A stretch of DNA of 64,000 bases from Paracoccus homiensis. GTDB lineage: Bacteria; Pseudomonadota; Alphaproteobacteria; Rhodobacterales; Rhodobacteraceae. The stretch spans positions 62,001 through 126,000 of the forward strand of contig NZ_FOHO01000008.1 in the NCBI RefSeq assembly GCF_900111675.1, written 5' to 3'. The notes under the pieces were generated by a model. It searched no databases. It saw nothing but the letters and a program-made list of their open reading frames with translations, and was not told the origin of the DNA. The position numbers and the translations under genes were made by a program. Shown one piece after another: positions 27,263 to 36,118 of this stretch; positions within the stretch are counted from its first letter, which is position 1, and each line of letters opens with the position of its first letter.

Positions 27263-28306
27263 TCAGGTTCCCTGCGCGACGGTTTCGACGCGCACCACCA
27301 CCGACATGCCGGGGCTAAGGTCCTGCGCCCCCGCCTGATCGGCGTCGATCGAGATGCGAACCGGCAGGCGTTGGGCGATCTTGGTAAAGTTGCCGGTCGC
27401 GGCCGATCCCGACATCAGGCTGAATTCCGATGCCGTCGCGGGCGAAAATGCCTGCACCTTGCCGGTAAAACGCTGATGCTGAAGGGCATCGACGGTGAAT
27501 TCGGCGGTTTCGCCGACGCGCAGGCCCTTGAGGCTGGTTTCCTTGAAATTCGCCACGACCCAAAGATCGCTGCCGACATGGGACACCAGCGCCGTCCCGG
27601 CGGTTACATATTGCCCCTCGCGGACCGAAACCTGCCCCAGCCGCCCCGTCGCGGGGGCGCGGATGACGGTATTGTCCAGATCGATCTGCGCCAGTTCAAC
27701 CGCCGCCTTGGCGCTTTCGATATCGGCGCGGCGCGCGGCCAGCGAGACCTGGGCCGAGGTCACCGCCTCGCGCTGGACCTGCACTTGCGCTTCGGCCTGG
27801 GTCACCTCGGCGCGGGCGTTGTTCAGTGCCAGTTCCGACTGATCCGCCGTCGATTGCGCGGCCACGCCCCGGTCGGTCAGGCGGCGGGCGCGGTTCCAGT
27901 CGGTTTCGGCGGTCTCCAGCGCAAATCGGGCCGATTCGACCGCCGCCTGATTGGCACGCAGCGCCGCCTTGGCCGAGGCGACATTCTGCTGGCCGACCTG
28001 CAGCGCCGCCTGTGTCGCGGCCAGTTGCGCCTTGGCCTGCGCCAGCCGCTGGCGATAGCTGCGGTCGTCGATACGGGCGATCACGTCGCCTTTCTGGACG
28101 TCCTGAAAATCGGTGGCCGCGACAGTGCTGACATAACCGGAAACCTGCGGTGCCAACGTGGTGACCTTGCCGCGGATATAGGCGTTTTCGGTCACCGGAT
28201 CGGCAGGCTGGAAGGGCGGCAGATGCCAGGTGAACAGCAGCAGCGCGACACCGGCAATGCCGATGACAAGGGCGATGGCCGAGGGAAGAAGATGCGTCTT
28301 GTTCAT
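27263..28306 (-). CDS. HlyD/EmrA-type membrane fusion protein of a multidrug efflux pair
   Basis: A 347-residue periplasmic adaptor anchored by one N-terminal helix (about residues 8-30). The lipoyl half-motifs flank a long Ala- and Gln-rich coiled coil (about residues 80-205): ITPQ-like entry VTTLAPQVSGYVSTVAATDFQ and the return VIRAPATGRLGQVSVREGQYV. A beta-barrel domain follows with LWVVANFKETSLKGLRVGE, the classic EmrA NFKE block. EmrA-type adaptors join an MFS pump to an outer-membrane TolC channel. It is the last gene of a marR-pump-adaptor operon, overlapping the pump by four bases. The exported compound is unknown. Confidence 0.9.
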   Translation of the reverse strand: MNKTHLLPSAIALVIGIAGVALLLFTWHLPPFQPADPVTENAYIRGKVTTLAPQVSGYVSTVAATDFQDVQKGDVIARIDDRSYRQRLAQAKAQLAATQAALQVGQQNVASAKAALRANQAAVESARFALETAETDWNRARRLTDRGVAAQSTADQSELALNNARAEVTQAEAQVQVQREAVTSAQVSLAARRADIESAKAAVELAQIDLDNTVIRAPATGRLGQVSVREGQYVTAGTALVSHVGSDLWVVANFKETSLKGLRVGETAEFTVDALQHQRFTGKVQAFSPATASEFSLMSGSAATGNFTKIAQRLPVRISIDADQAGAQDLSPGMSVVVRVETVAQGT

Positions 28307-29934
28307 GTCAAAGCGTCCGTCTGGGCGGCAGTCGCGCGGGCGGCCATTCGATGGGCAAGCCCATCACGCAGCCGATGGATCAGCAGCGCGGCCGCGGCCA
28401 GTGCCGCAACAATGAAGATCAGGAAATAGGCGTCGTTATAGGCCATGATATAGGCCTGCTGGCTGGCCTGCTGCGCCACACCCATCACGGCCTGCGCCTG
28501 ACGTTGGGCAGGATCCGCGATCATGGTGACCAGCCGGGCCGACGAAGATTGCAGCGTCTGGGCAACCTGCGGATCGGTCAGGCGCAGCTGTTCGGACAGG
28601 TATTGCAGATGCAATGTCTGGCGGTTGTTGATGAAGGTGGTGAACAGCCCCGAGCCGATCACCGCCCCAAGACTTTGGGTCGAGATGAAGACGATGATGA
28701 AGTTCAGCAGGTATTGCGGTCCCTTTGCCAGCGCCGCCATCAACCCGGTGATCATCGCGGGCGGCATGAACAGCAAACTTGCCATCGCGATCAGCGTCTG
28801 GCTGAGATACATCTGTTCGGGGCGCGTGTTCAGCGAGGCAAAGCTGTCCATATAGGCGCCGACCATGATCAGGATCAGCGCGGCAAGGTGGAACTGCGGA
28901 ACGCGCTGCGGTCGGATCCACGCGATGCAGGCCAGCCCGCCCGCGATCCCGCCCAGAAAGATCAGGGTGAACAGCGTCGTCATCTGCGAGGGCGCAAGCC
29001 CCAGAACCGTGAACAGCCCCGGTGCGCCCGACGATTGTTCGGACAGGATCAGCCGGAACAGGAACAGTGTGGCCGTCAGGTGCAGGATCGCGGGGCTGGT
29101 CAGCCACCGAATATCCAGCAGCGGGTCCTTGCGGTTCAGCTCGATGATGGCGGCGGTGGCCAGCGTGGCGACGGTCACGGCCAGCGCGATGCCGATTCCG
29201 GGCGCGTCGGTCCAGTTGTAGATCGGCCCCATCACAAAGGCCGAGGTCAGCGCCGTGAACCCGGTCGCGATCAGGCCGAAGCTGACGAAATCCAGCCGCT
29301 GGATCACCTTGGCACGCGGCACGGGGCGCACGGGGATCAGATAGACCAGTCCCAGGCTGACCATCGACATCGCCAGCGTCACCAGATGCAGCGACAGGAT
29401 CGACCCGTCGCCGATCAACTCTGGCGAGATGATCCGCGCCAGCGGCGTCCCGGACAGGATGATCGTCATCACCACCGGCAAGCCAAGGCGCAGGCGCCAT
29501 TGCGGGGACAGCGGCTCCATCATGTAAAGGAAGGTCAACGTGGACAGCGGCGCGGCAGCCGCCCCCGACAAGGTCTGCAAGATCAGGGCCGAGCGGAAGT
29601 CGTTTGCATAGATCGCCGCGAAGGCCACGACCATGTACAGTGCGATGCTGATTTCCGCGAAACGGCGCAGCCCGAACTGGGTCCGCATCTTCATCAGAAG
29701 CAGCGGCAGGGCAGCGCGCGGCACCATATAGCAGACCAGAAGCCAACTGGATTGCGCCCGCGTGATGCCCAGATCGCCCGCGATCGCCCCCAGATTGGAC
29801 AGCAGCATCCCCTGGCCAAGGCCCTGGGTCAGGCCGACGGCCAGCGCGACCGCCGCATAGCACAGGGCCGGCCCAAGGGGCAGGGCGGGGTTCTGTGGCG
29901 GCTGGGCCGGGCTATCGGGGGCGTCGGCGCTCAT
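28303..29934 (-). CDS. EmrB/DHA2-type MFS drug efflux transporter
   Basis: A 543-residue proton-driven exporter with about 14 membrane helices, the DHA2 layout. Seen: GITRAQSSWLLVCYMVPRAAL in the first loop region, where EmrB-type proteins have the W-L-x-x-Y block, IILSGTPLARIISPELI, and a long C-terminal tail after LQSSSARLVTMIADP, common to this family. It differs from classical EmrB by having PRAALPLLLMKMRTQFG where motif A (G-x-x-x-D-R-x-G-R-R) is usual, so that motif is degenerate. It overlaps both the upstream marR (four bases) and the downstream adaptor (four bases), forming a tight three-gene operon. Confidence 0.88.
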   Translation of the reverse strand: MSADAPDSPAQPPQNPALPLGPALCYAAVALAVGLTQGLGQGMLLSNLGAIAGDLGITRAQSSWLLVCYMVPRAALPLLLMKMRTQFGLRRFAEISIALYMVVAFAAIYANDFRSALILQTLSGAAAAPLSTLTFLYMMEPLSPQWRLRLGLPVVMTIILSGTPLARIISPELIGDGSILSLHLVTLAMSMVSLGLVYLIPVRPVPRAKVIQRLDFVSFGLIATGFTALTSAFVMGPIYNWTDAPGIGIALAVTVATLATAAIIELNRKDPLLDIRWLTSPAILHLTATLFLFRLILSEQSSGAPGLFTVLGLAPSQMTTLFTLIFLGGIAGGLACIAWIRPQRVPQFHLAALILIMVGAYMDSFASLNTRPEQMYLSQTLIAMASLLFMPPAMITGLMAALAKGPQYLLNFIIVFISTQSLGAVIGSGLFTTFINNRQTLHLQYLSEQLRLTDPQVAQTLQSSSARLVTMIADPAQRQAQAVMGVAQQASQQAYIMAYNDAYFLIFIVAALAAAALLIHRLRDGLAHRMAARATAAQTDALT

Positions 29935-30356
29935 CTTGCGGACAGCTTGGCGATGTTGACGGCCAGCTGGTCCAGAACCAACTGGGCGCGGGCAAGGTCT
30001 TTGGGGTCGATTCCGGCAATCACGTCGCGGCGCAGGGTGCGGCTGAATTCCGTGATCTGGCTGTCGCGGCCCTTGTCGGTCAAGTACAGTGCGTTCTTGC
30101 GCGCATCGCCCTGAATCGGGCGGCGCTGGACAAAGCCATCGGCCTGCAAGGCGTCGATCTGGCGTTTCAGGGTCGGGGTTTCGATATCCAGCGCCGCGGC
30201 CAGTTCGGTCTGGGTCAGCCCTTCCCGGCGGCTAAGCTGGCTCAGCACGCGGGCGCGCGACATGGTCAGCCCCATGTCGCGCGCGCATTCATCGTAATTG
30301 CGCCGCAGCGTTCGCATCACATGCAGCAGCGAGTCGATGATTGAAGTGTCAGCCAT
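29931..30356 (-). CDS. MarR family transcriptional repressor of the efflux operon
   Basis: A 141-residue winged-helix regulator. Seen: ARVLSQLSRREGLTQTELAAALDIETPTLKRQIDAL (recognition helix about residues 50-72), then the wing GFVQRRPIQGDARKNALYLTDKG with the conserved D-x-R and L-T-x-K-G. MarR proteins repress neighbouring efflux genes and let go of DNA on binding a phenolic or other ligand. It is first in the operon, and two near-identical palindromes lie 5 and 31 bp upstream of its start, so autoregulation is likely. The start at 30356 gives normal length. Confidence 0.92.
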   Translation of the reverse strand: MADTSIIDSLLHVMRTLRRNYDECARDMGLTMSRARVLSQLSRREGLTQTELAAALDIETPTLKRQIDALQADGFVQRRPIQGDARKNALYLTDKGRDSQITEFSRTLRRDVIAGIDPKDLARAQLVLDQLAVNIAKLSAR

Positions 30357-30360
30357 ATTA

Positions 30361-30372
30361 TTAGCGTGCTAA
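30361..30372. promoter_or_regulatory. MarR-type operator palindrome, proximal
   Basis: TTAGC-GT-GCTAA is a perfect inverted repeat five bases upstream of the marR start codon, so bound repressor would block initiation. Confidence 0.6.
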
Positions 30373-30386
30373 CTTGTTTAACGAAG

Positions 30387-30398
30387 TTGGCTAGCTAA
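30387..30398. promoter_or_regulatory. MarR-type operator palindrome, distal
   Basis: TTGGC-TA-GCTAA is the same repeat with one changed base, centred 26 bp from the proximal site, roughly two and a half helical turns. Confidence 0.55.
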
Positions 30399-30434
30399 TG
30401 AACCGGGATCGGGACTTCAAGGGGCAGGGCGGGG

Positions 30435-30998
30435 CTATCTTTCCAGGATCAGAAGATCGCCCTCGAAGCTGACACGGGCAAAGCGGCGCAGATAGGACAT
30501 GCCCAGCAGCGATCCGTTCAGGTCGCCATCGATGACCATGGCCGGAACGTGCTGTTCCCGGATGTCGCCGATGGAAAAGTCGTCGATGGTCACGCGGGCC
30601 GTGCGAACCTGCCCGTTGGCGGTCATCGCACTGCCCAGATAGGCCAGATCGTCCGGGTCGATCCCGGCCTTGCGCGCGTCGTCCGGGCCAAGGGCGATAT
30701 AGGATGCGCCGGTATCGACGATAAAGCGCAGCGGGGTGCCGTTCACCTCGGCGGTCAGGTGGAAATGGCCGTCGCGGCTGGCCGGGATCTGAATCCGGCC
30801 GCCGGTGATGACCTGTTGACGTGGCTGGGTCAGCCAGGTGTCGGCGGCGAAGAATGCCCCGGCGAAGATCACCGCCCACAGCGCCGCCTGTCGCAGCATC
30901 TGCCCGCCCCGGCCCGCCAGTTCGAAAATCATGGCGCCACCGATCACGATCAGCAGCAGGATATAGAAGACCAGCTGCGCGCCATCGTCCAGGTTCAT
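30435..30998 (-). CDS. Retropepsin-like aspartic protease, membrane-anchored (TIGR02281 type)
   Basis: A 187-residue protein with two N-terminal membrane helices (about residues 8-27 and 37-53). A soluble clan AA protease domain has the single catalytic triad FIVDTGASYIALG (Asp about 95, D-T-G-A-S) and the hydrophobic-hydrophobic-Gly flap partner LNGSLLGMSYLRRF near the C-terminus. This is the bacterial retropepsin-like group, active as dimers; the substrates are unknown. It overlaps the upstream marC by four bases (ATGA). Confidence 0.87.
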   Translation of the reverse strand: MNLDDGAQLVFYILLLIVIGGAMIFELAGRGGQMLRQAALWAVIFAGAFFAADTWLTQPRQQVITGGRIQIPASRDGHFHLTAEVNGTPLRFIVDTGASYIALGPDDARKAGIDPDDLAYLGSAMTANGQVRTARVTIDDFSIGDIREQHVPAMVIDGDLNGSLLGMSYLRRFARVSFEGDLLILER

Positions 30999-31615
30999 CC
31001 CATCAATCCCGAACCGACCAGCCCGTCGATCACGAACTGGATCGACAGCGCGGCCAGAAGCATCCCCAGAAGGCGCGTGACGACCATCGTGCCGGTGCGT
31101 CCCAGCGCCCGGGCCAGCGGTGTCGCCAGATGAAACAAGACAAGTGCGATCGCCAGCACCGCCAGCATCACCAGATGAACCATGACCACATGGCCCCAGC
31201 CCTGATGTTCGCCCACCAGCAGGATCATTGTCGCCAGCGCGCCGGGCCCCGCCAGAAGCGGCGTCGCCAGCGGAAAGACCGAGGGGTCATGTTCGGGCGC
31301 ATCCGCCTGACCCTGACCTTCGCGACGCTCGGTCCGGCGCTCGAACAGCATGTCCAGCGCGGTCAGGAACAACAGGATGCCGCCCGCGATGCGAAAGGCC
31401 GAGATAGAGATCCCGATGCCCGACAGCAGCCGTTCGCCGACCAGCCCGAACAATGTCAGCAAGATCGCCGAGATAAAGACCGCGCGGCGTCCGATGCGGG
31501 CGCGTTCCGACGCGCTTTGGCCGGGCGTCAGCGCGATAAAGACCGGGGCCAGCCCGACAGGATCGATGACCACGAACAGGGTCACGAAGGCGGTGATATA
31601 GATCGACATGTCCAT
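30995..31615 (-). CDS. MarC family integral membrane protein
   Basis: A 206-residue protein with six predicted helices. Seen: FVTLFVVIDPVGLAPVFIALTPG at the N-terminus with the MarC DPxG signature, FRIAGGILLFLTALDMLF, and PLATPLLAGPGALATMILL. MarC was once linked to antibiotic resistance in E. coli but that was later withdrawn; the family (also called NAAT) may transport small amino acids. It heads a two-gene unit with the retropepsin and is divergent from tatA across 152 bp. Confidence 0.87.
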   Translation of the reverse strand: MDMSIYITAFVTLFVVIDPVGLAPVFIALTPGQSASERARIGRRAVFISAILLTLFGLVGERLLSGIGISISAFRIAGGILLFLTALDMLFERRTERREGQGQADAPEHDPSVFPLATPLLAGPGALATMILLVGEHQGWGHVVMVHLVMLAVLAIALVLFHLATPLARALGRTGTMVVTRLLGMLLAALSIQFVIDGLVGSGLMG

Positions 31616-31767
31616 GCCTTCTTATCGCCCGCCGCGACCGGCCTGCCAAGCCGTTGTGACGGCCATGCGACGGTCGCCCCGATCACGCTTTCGGGCTTTG
31701 CATTCGGATCGCGATGCCCTTAGACAGGGGCGCGGACGGGCGATCCGTCCCGGCAAGGGAGTTTGCA

Positions 31768-32001
31768 ATGCTGAACAATATCGGCCTTCCCGGCCTTCTT
31801 CTGATCGCGGTCGTGGTGCTTGTGCTGTTCGGGCGCGGCAAGATCTCGTCCCTGATGGGTGAAGTTGGCAAGGGCATCACCGCCTTCAAGCGCGGTGTGA
31901 AAGACGGCACCGAGGAAATCGAAAACGCCGCCGACGAGCCGCGCGAAACGCCGGGCGAAAAGGCCCGCGACGTCACGCCCTCTTCGACCGACCGCAGCTG
32001 A
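31768..32001 (+). CDS. tatA: Twin-arginine translocase subunit TatA
   Basis: A 77-residue protein that oligomerises to form the translocation path for folded proteins. One N-terminal helix ([19 protein letters not shown], residues 7-25) has the conserved F-G hinge, followed by the amphipathic helix [19 protein letters not shown] and an acidic tail. The start at 31768 is set by AAGGGAG upstream; the in-frame 31714 is too far out. First gene of tatABC. Confidence 0.95.
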   Translation: MLNNIGLPGLLLIAVVVLVLFGRGKISSLMGEVGKGITAFKRGVKDGTEEIENAADEPRETPGEKARDVTPSSTDRS

Positions 32002-32019
32002 TCGCAGAAAGGCACAGCC

Positions 32020-32517
32020 ATGCTGGACATCGGCTGGAGCGAGCTTCTGCTGATCGGCGTCGTCGCCCTGATCGTCGTCGGCCCCAAGGATCTGCCGCAT
32101 CTGTTTCATTCGCTGGGACGGTTCACGGCCCGCGCACGTTCCATGGCGCGCGAGTTCACCTCGGCGATGGAAGATGCCGCGAAATCCTCGGGTATCGACG
32201 AGGCGGCGGGCAGCCTGCGGGACATGAAGTCGCTGACCTCCAAGAAATCCCTGGGTCTGGACGCGCTGGACCGCGCTGCCGAACGATTCGAGAAATGGGA
32301 CCCCAAGCGCCCCGGCACCACCGAGGGGCTGAAGACCTATCCCGGCCAGCCGCCGGTTCCGGCCACGCAGGGCGAAACGCCCGCCAGCGTTCCCGCCGAC
32401 AGCCCGGCCCCGTCGCCGCAGGTTCAATCGACGCCGGCGCAACCGACCGTTGCTGCCGATGACAGTGGCAAGCGTCGGCTGCATGCGGTCCGCCGCTCGG
32501 ACATGAAAGACACCTGA
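32020..32517 (+). CDS. tatB: Twin-arginine translocase subunit TatB
   Basis: A 165-residue partner of TatC in recognising Tat signal peptides. It starts [33 protein letters not shown], with the conserved Glu of TatB at residue 8 and the G-P-K-D-L-P hinge. A longer amphipathic helix than in TatA follows ([17 protein letters not shown]), then a Pro-rich tail of low complexity. It sits 18 bp after tatA and one base before tatC. Confidence 0.95.
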   Translation: MLDIGWSELLLIGVVALIVVGPKDLPHLFHSLGRFTARARSMAREFTSAMEDAAKSSGIDEAAGSLRDMKSLTSKKSLGLDALDRAAERFEKWDPKRPGTTEGLKTYPGQPPVPATQGETPASVPADSPAPSPQVQSTPAQPTVAADDSGKRRLHAVRRSDMKDT

Positions 32518-32518
32518 A

Positions 32519-33382
32519 TTGGCCACCAACACGACCCCCGAAGACGAGATCGACGACAGCTCGGCCCCGCTGATCGAGCATCTGGCCGAGCTGCGTACCC
32601 GCATCATCTGGTCGCTTCTGGCGTTCATCGTCGCGATGGTGCTGTGCTACACGGTCTGGAACCCGATCTACAATTTCCTGACCCGCCCGATCTGTCACGC
32701 GCTGGACACGCGCGGTCAGGAATGCGGGTTGATCCTTCTGAAGCTGCAAGAGGGGTTCTTTGTCGCGATCCGCATCTCGTTTCTTGGTGGGTTCGCGCTG
32801 TCCTTCCCGCTGATCGCCTATCAGATGTGGCGTTTCGTGGCACCGGGCCTGTATCGCAACGAAAAACAGGCCTTCCTGCCGTTTCTGGTCGCCTCGCCGG
32901 TGATGTTCTTTCTGGGCGCGGCCTTCGCCTATTACGTCATCCTGCCGATGGCCTATGATTTCTTCCTGGGCTTCCAGCAGGGGCCGCTTGCCCTGCCCGA
33001 CGAGGCCGGGGCCGAGGCCGCGGCGAACAATCCGATGGCCGCGATCGTCTTTCAGGGTTCGGTCGATGAATATCTGGCGCTGACCACCAAGTTCATCCTT
33101 GCGTTCGGTCTTAGCTTTCAGTTGCCGGTTCTGCTGACCCTGATGGGCAAGGCGGGGCTTGTCTCGGCCGAGGGGCTGGGCTCGGTCCGCAAATATGCGG
33201 TGGTGGCGATCCTGCTGCTGGCCGCCGTGGCGACCCCGCCCGATGTCATCAGTCAGGTGGTGCTGTTCACGGTCGTCTACGGGCTTTACGAAATCTCGAT
33301 CCAGCTGGTCCGCCGCATCGAACGCAAGCGCGAGGCGGAACTGCGTGCGCAGGGATTGTGGGTCGAAGACGGCGAAGACTGA
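32519..33382 (+). CDS. tatC: Twin-arginine translocase subunit TatC
   Basis: A 287-residue, six-helix receptor for twin-arginine signals. Seen: [15 protein letters not shown] (residues 18-32, with the cytoplasmic HLxELRxR motif), [29 protein letters not shown] with the conserved F-P and the W-x-F-V-x-P-G-L-x-x-x-E block, and later helices ending in [15 protein letters not shown]. It begins with TTG one base after the tatB stop, consistent with coupling. Likely clients here include the DUF1501 protein at 5684. Confidence 0.95.
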   Translation: MATNTTPEDEIDDSSAPLIEHLAELRTRIIWSLLAFIVAMVLCYTVWNPIYNFLTRPICHALDTRGQECGLILLKLQEGFFVAIRISFLGGFALSFPLIAYQMWRFVAPGLYRNEKQAFLPFLVASPVMFFLGAAFAYYVILPMAYDFFLGFQQGPLALPDEAGAEAAANNPMAAIVFQGSVDEYLALTTKFILAFGLSFQLPVLLTLMGKAGLVSAEGLGSVRKYAVVAILLLAAVATPPDVISQVVLFTVVYGLYEISIQLVRRIERKREAELRAQGLWVEDGED

Positions 33383-33391
33383 AGAGGAAAG

Positions 33392-34255
33392 ATGCGCGAT
33401 ATGGATGACGGCCCCGACCCCCTGCAGCGGATTGCCGCGGCGCTGGAACGGTTGGCGCCGCCACCATCGCCCGCGCCCAGCTTTGCCGAGGCGACGGCCT
33501 ATGTCTGGCACCCCGATCCCGACCGGCTGGACCCTGTGCCCGCCGTCGATCGCGTCGATCTGGTACAGCTGATCGGCATTGACCGCCCCAAGCAGATCCT
33601 GCTGGACAATACCCTTCAGTTCGGGCGCGGGCATGGCGCGAACAATGCGCTGTTGTGGGGCGCGCGGGGGATGGGGAAATCCTCGTTGGTCAAGGCCGTC
33701 TATGCCGAGGCCGTGGCCCAGGGCCTGCCGCTGGTTCTGGTCGAGATCGCGCGCGAGGATCTGGGCTCGGTCGGGCGCCTGCTGTCGATTCTGGGCAGGG
33801 CAAGCGATCGGCGCTTCCTGCTGTTTTCCGACGATCTGTCCTTCAGCCATGACGATACGCAGTACAAATCGCTCAAGGCTGTTCTGGATGGCGGGATCAG
33901 CGGTCGGCCCGCGAATGTGATCCTTTATGCAACCTCGAACCGGCGCCACCTGATGCCGCGCGACATGATCGACAACGAACGGGCGACCGCGATCCACCCC
34001 GGCGAGGCGGTCGAGGAAAAGATCTCTCTGTCGGATCGGTTCGGATTGTGGCTGGGCTTTCATCCCTGTTCGCAGGATGAATATCTGGCGATGGTGCAGG
34101 GCTATTGCCGCGCCTACGGATTGCAGATCGACGCCGACACCCTGCGCGCAGAGGCGATCGAATGGCAGGCCACGCGCGGGTCGCGTTCGGGCCGTGTGGC
34201 ATGGCAGCTTTTTACCGATCTTGCCGGTCGCCACGGTCTGCCCATCCGGACATGA
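33392..34255 (+). CDS. DUF815 family AAA-type ATPase
   Basis: A 287-residue ATP-binding protein. Walker A is WGARGMGKSSLVKA (about residues 88-101) and Walker B is FLLFSDDLSF (about 146-155). Other motifs are ILYATSNRRHLMPRDM (sensor 1) and AVEEKISLSDRFGLWLGF (arginine-finger region). This matches DUF815, a family of single AAA+ domains in proteobacteria, without an established substrate. The first 50 residues are Pro-rich and probably flexible. It lies nine bases behind tatC and is probably in the same operon, though a Tat role is not known. Confidence 0.88.
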   Translation: MRDMDDGPDPLQRIAAALERLAPPPSPAPSFAEATAYVWHPDPDRLDPVPAVDRVDLVQLIGIDRPKQILLDNTLQFGRGHGANNALLWGARGMGKSSLVKAVYAEAVAQGLPLVLVEIAREDLGSVGRLLSILGRASDRRFLLFSDDLSFSHDDTQYKSLKAVLDGGISGRPANVILYATSNRRHLMPRDMIDNERATAIHPGEAVEEKISLSDRFGLWLGFHPCSQDEYLAMVQGYCRAYGLQIDADTLRAEAIEWQATRGSRSGRVAWQLFTDLAGRHGLPIRT

Positions 34256-34303
34256 GGCGCCCGCGCCGCGTCAGCGGCGCGCCCCCGGCCCGGGCGGCAG
34301 CAC

Positions 34304-34321
34304 GCCGACCGCAAGGTCGGC
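34304..34321. repeat. Perfect hairpin with GCAA tetraloop downstream of the DUF815 gene
   Basis: GCCGACC-GCAA-GGTCGGC is a 7-bp stem capped with a stable GNRA loop, 48 bases after the DUF815 stop. It is followed by C-rich, not T-rich, sequence. It is likely a transcript end or stabilising element for the tat operon. Confidence 0.45.
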
Positions 34322-34344
34322 CCCCGCTTGCACATAAATATCGC

Positions 34345-34359
34345 GCGCAACTCTTGCGC
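34345..34359. promoter_or_regulatory. Palindromic operator candidate of the ScfR/RamB-like regulator
   Basis: GCGCAA-CTC-TTGCGC is a perfect 6-3-6 inverted repeat located 30 bp before the regulator's ATG. RamB-type proteins bind TTTGC/GCAAA-containing sites, so the TTGC/GCAA core is suggestive of autoregulation. Confidence 0.45.
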
Positions 34360-34388
34360 CGTGACCTCAGCCGGGCTTTCATCCGCCC

Positions 34389-35702
34389 ATGACCCAGCGC
34401 AGCGCGACCCATGTCCTGACCGGCACCCGCATCCGCGAGCGGCGTCTGGCCATGTCGCGCCGTCAGGCCGATGTCGCGCGCGAGGCCGGGATCTCGGCCG
34501 CCTATCTCAATCTCATCGAACATAACCGCCGGCCGATCGGGGACAAGCTGGTCGGCCGCATCGCCGCCGCGCTGGACGTTCCGGTCGAAGAACTGTCCGC
34601 CGGGCGCGAGGAAGCCCGGCTTGCCGCCCTGCGCGAGGCTGCGGCGCAGGTGCCGGCCTTGTCCGGTCATGCCATGCCTGAACTGGAACAGGCGCCCGAA
34701 TTTCTGGCCCGTTTTCCCGGCTGGGCCGGGCTGCTGATCGCCGCCACCCGCCATGCCGGCGGGCTGGAACGGCAATTGATCGACCTGTCCGACCGGATGA
34801 CGCAGGATCCCTATCTTCTGACCACCCTGCACGAGGTGCTGTCTGCCGTGACATCGGTGCGGTCGACCGCCTCGATCCTGGCTGAAGAGGGCGACATTCC
34901 CGCGGAATGGCGCAGCCGGTTTCATGCCAACCTGTCTGCCGACAGTCTGCGACTGTCCACAACGGCGCAATCACTGGTCGCCTATCTGGACGGGTTCGAA
35001 ACCGAAGGCGGCACCTTCACCCCGCAGGAAGAGGTCGAGGCCTGGATGGCCGCCGGGGCACCCGATCTGTCGGATTCCGCCGATCTGGCGTCCGATGCGG
35101 CGCGTGTTCTGGCGCGCGCGCATCTGGACCGGCTTGAACAGGATCGCCGTCGGCTGCCCGATGCCAGTCTGGCCCAGGCCGGTGATCTGGGCGATCCGCT
35201 GTTGATCGCCGAAAGGCTGGGCGCACCCCTTGATCTTGTGCTGCGCCGTCTGGCCGCCCTGCGCCCGCCGGGCTTTGAAAGCGCGGGGCTTCTGATCTGC
35301 GACGGGTCGGGTGCGCTGACCCTGCGCCGTCCCGCGCCCGATTTTCCACTGCCGCGTCCGGGCGATGCCTGCCCGCTTTGGCCGCTGTTTCAGGCCCTGG
35401 CGACGCCGCAGGTCGCGATCAGCACGCGGGTCGTCACGCCGCAGGGGCAAGCCTTCGATACGCTTAGCCACGCCACCCGAAGTCAGCCGCAGGGCCTTGC
35501 CGGGCCCGTTCTGACACAGGCGCAGATGCTGATCCTGCCCGCCCGCGAGGCCGCGCCCGCCGCCACCCCGGTCATTCCCATCGGCCCCGCCTGCCGCATC
35601 TGCCCGCGCGGCGATTGCCTTGCGCGGCGTGAACCCTCGATCCTTGCGCCGGGGCTGCATGGCCCTCAGGCTTTGACAGGGCGCCCGCATCCTGCAAACT
35701 AG
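34389..35702 (+). CDS. XRE-family regulator of short-chain acyl metabolism type (ScfR/RamB-like)
   Basis: A 437-residue one-domain-plus-sensor regulator. Residues 11-68 are an XRE helix-turn-helix (RIRERRLAMSRRQADVAREA, then ISAAYLNLIEHNRRPIGDKL). The long C-terminal part ends in CRICPRGDCLARRE, the Cys-rich motif of the IrrE-like/short-chain fatty acyl transcriptional regulator family. Members such as RamB and PccR control acetate, glyoxylate or propionyl-CoA genes. It is missing the zincin-like HExxH in the middle, as is usual in this branch. It precedes a receiver and an SLC5-type kinase resembling acetate-sensing systems. A perfect palindrome lies 30 bp upstream. Confidence 0.8.
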   Translation: MTQRSATHVLTGTRIRERRLAMSRRQADVAREAGISAAYLNLIEHNRRPIGDKLVGRIAAALDVPVEELSAGREEARLAALREAAAQVPALSGHAMPELEQAPEFLARFPGWAGLLIAATRHAGGLERQLIDLSDRMTQDPYLLTTLHEVLSAVTSVRSTASILAEEGDIPAEWRSRFHANLSADSLRLSTTAQSLVAYLDGFETEGGTFTPQEEVEAWMAAGAPDLSDSADLASDAARVLARAHLDRLEQDRRRLPDASLAQAGDLGDPLLIAERLGAPLDLVLRRLAALRPPGFESAGLLICDGSGALTLRRPAPDFPLPRPGDACPLWPLFQALATPQVAISTRVVTPQGQAFDTLSHATRSQPQGLAGPVLTQAQMLILPAREAAPAATPVIPIGPACRICPRGDCLARREPSILAPGLHGPQALTGRPHPAN

Positions 35703-35740
35703 CCGTCACGGGCAACGCTTTGGGAGGGGCGGTTATCTCG

Positions 35741-36118
35741 ATGATGCTGGATATCCTGATGATCGAGGATGAGCCCAATATCGCCGAGGCGGTGCGCTTT
35801 ATCCTGATGCGCGAAGGCTGGCGGATATCGCTGCATGCCGATGGCGCAGGCGGGATCGAGGCGATCCGGGCGCAGCGTCCGCGTCTGGTCATCCTTGACC
35901 TCATGCTGCCCAACCGCTCGGGCGAGGAAATTCTGGCCGATCTGCGGGCCGAGGACGATCTTGGCCTTGCCGCCACCCCGGTGCTGATGCTGACCGCGCG
36001 GGGGCAGACCGGACCTGCGGCCGAACAGGCCGATGCGGTGCTGTCGAAACCCTTTGCCAATGATGATTTATGCGCGCTTGTGCGGCGGATGCTGGGGCAG
36101 GGGGGCGATGGCGGATAA
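35741..36118 (+). CDS. Stand-alone receiver domain response regulator
   Basis: A 125-residue CheY-like protein with no output domain. Seen: ILMIEDEPNIAEAVRFIL (acidic pair at the first strand), LVILDLMLPNRSG with the phospho-acceptor Asp, LMLTARG with switch Thr, and VLSKPFANDDL with the conserved Lys. Length ends right after helix 5. The ATG pair at 35741/35744 lies about ten bases from GGGAGGGGC. Its end overlaps the next small gene by 11 bases, so the receiver, small membrane protein and kinase form an operon. It is the probable phosphorylation partner of the kinase two genes on. Confidence 0.85.
   Translation: MMLDILMIEDEPNIAEAVRFILMREGWRISLHADGAGGIEAIRAQRPRLVILDLMLPNRSGEEILADLRAEDDLGLAATPVLMLTARGQTGPAAEQADAVLSKPFANDDLCALVRRMLGQGGDGG

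Noticed and set aside
28351-30114. 587-codon plus-strand frame opposite the MFS transporter
   Set aside because: Gln/Arg/His-rich antisense translation; the minus-strand transporter is clear.
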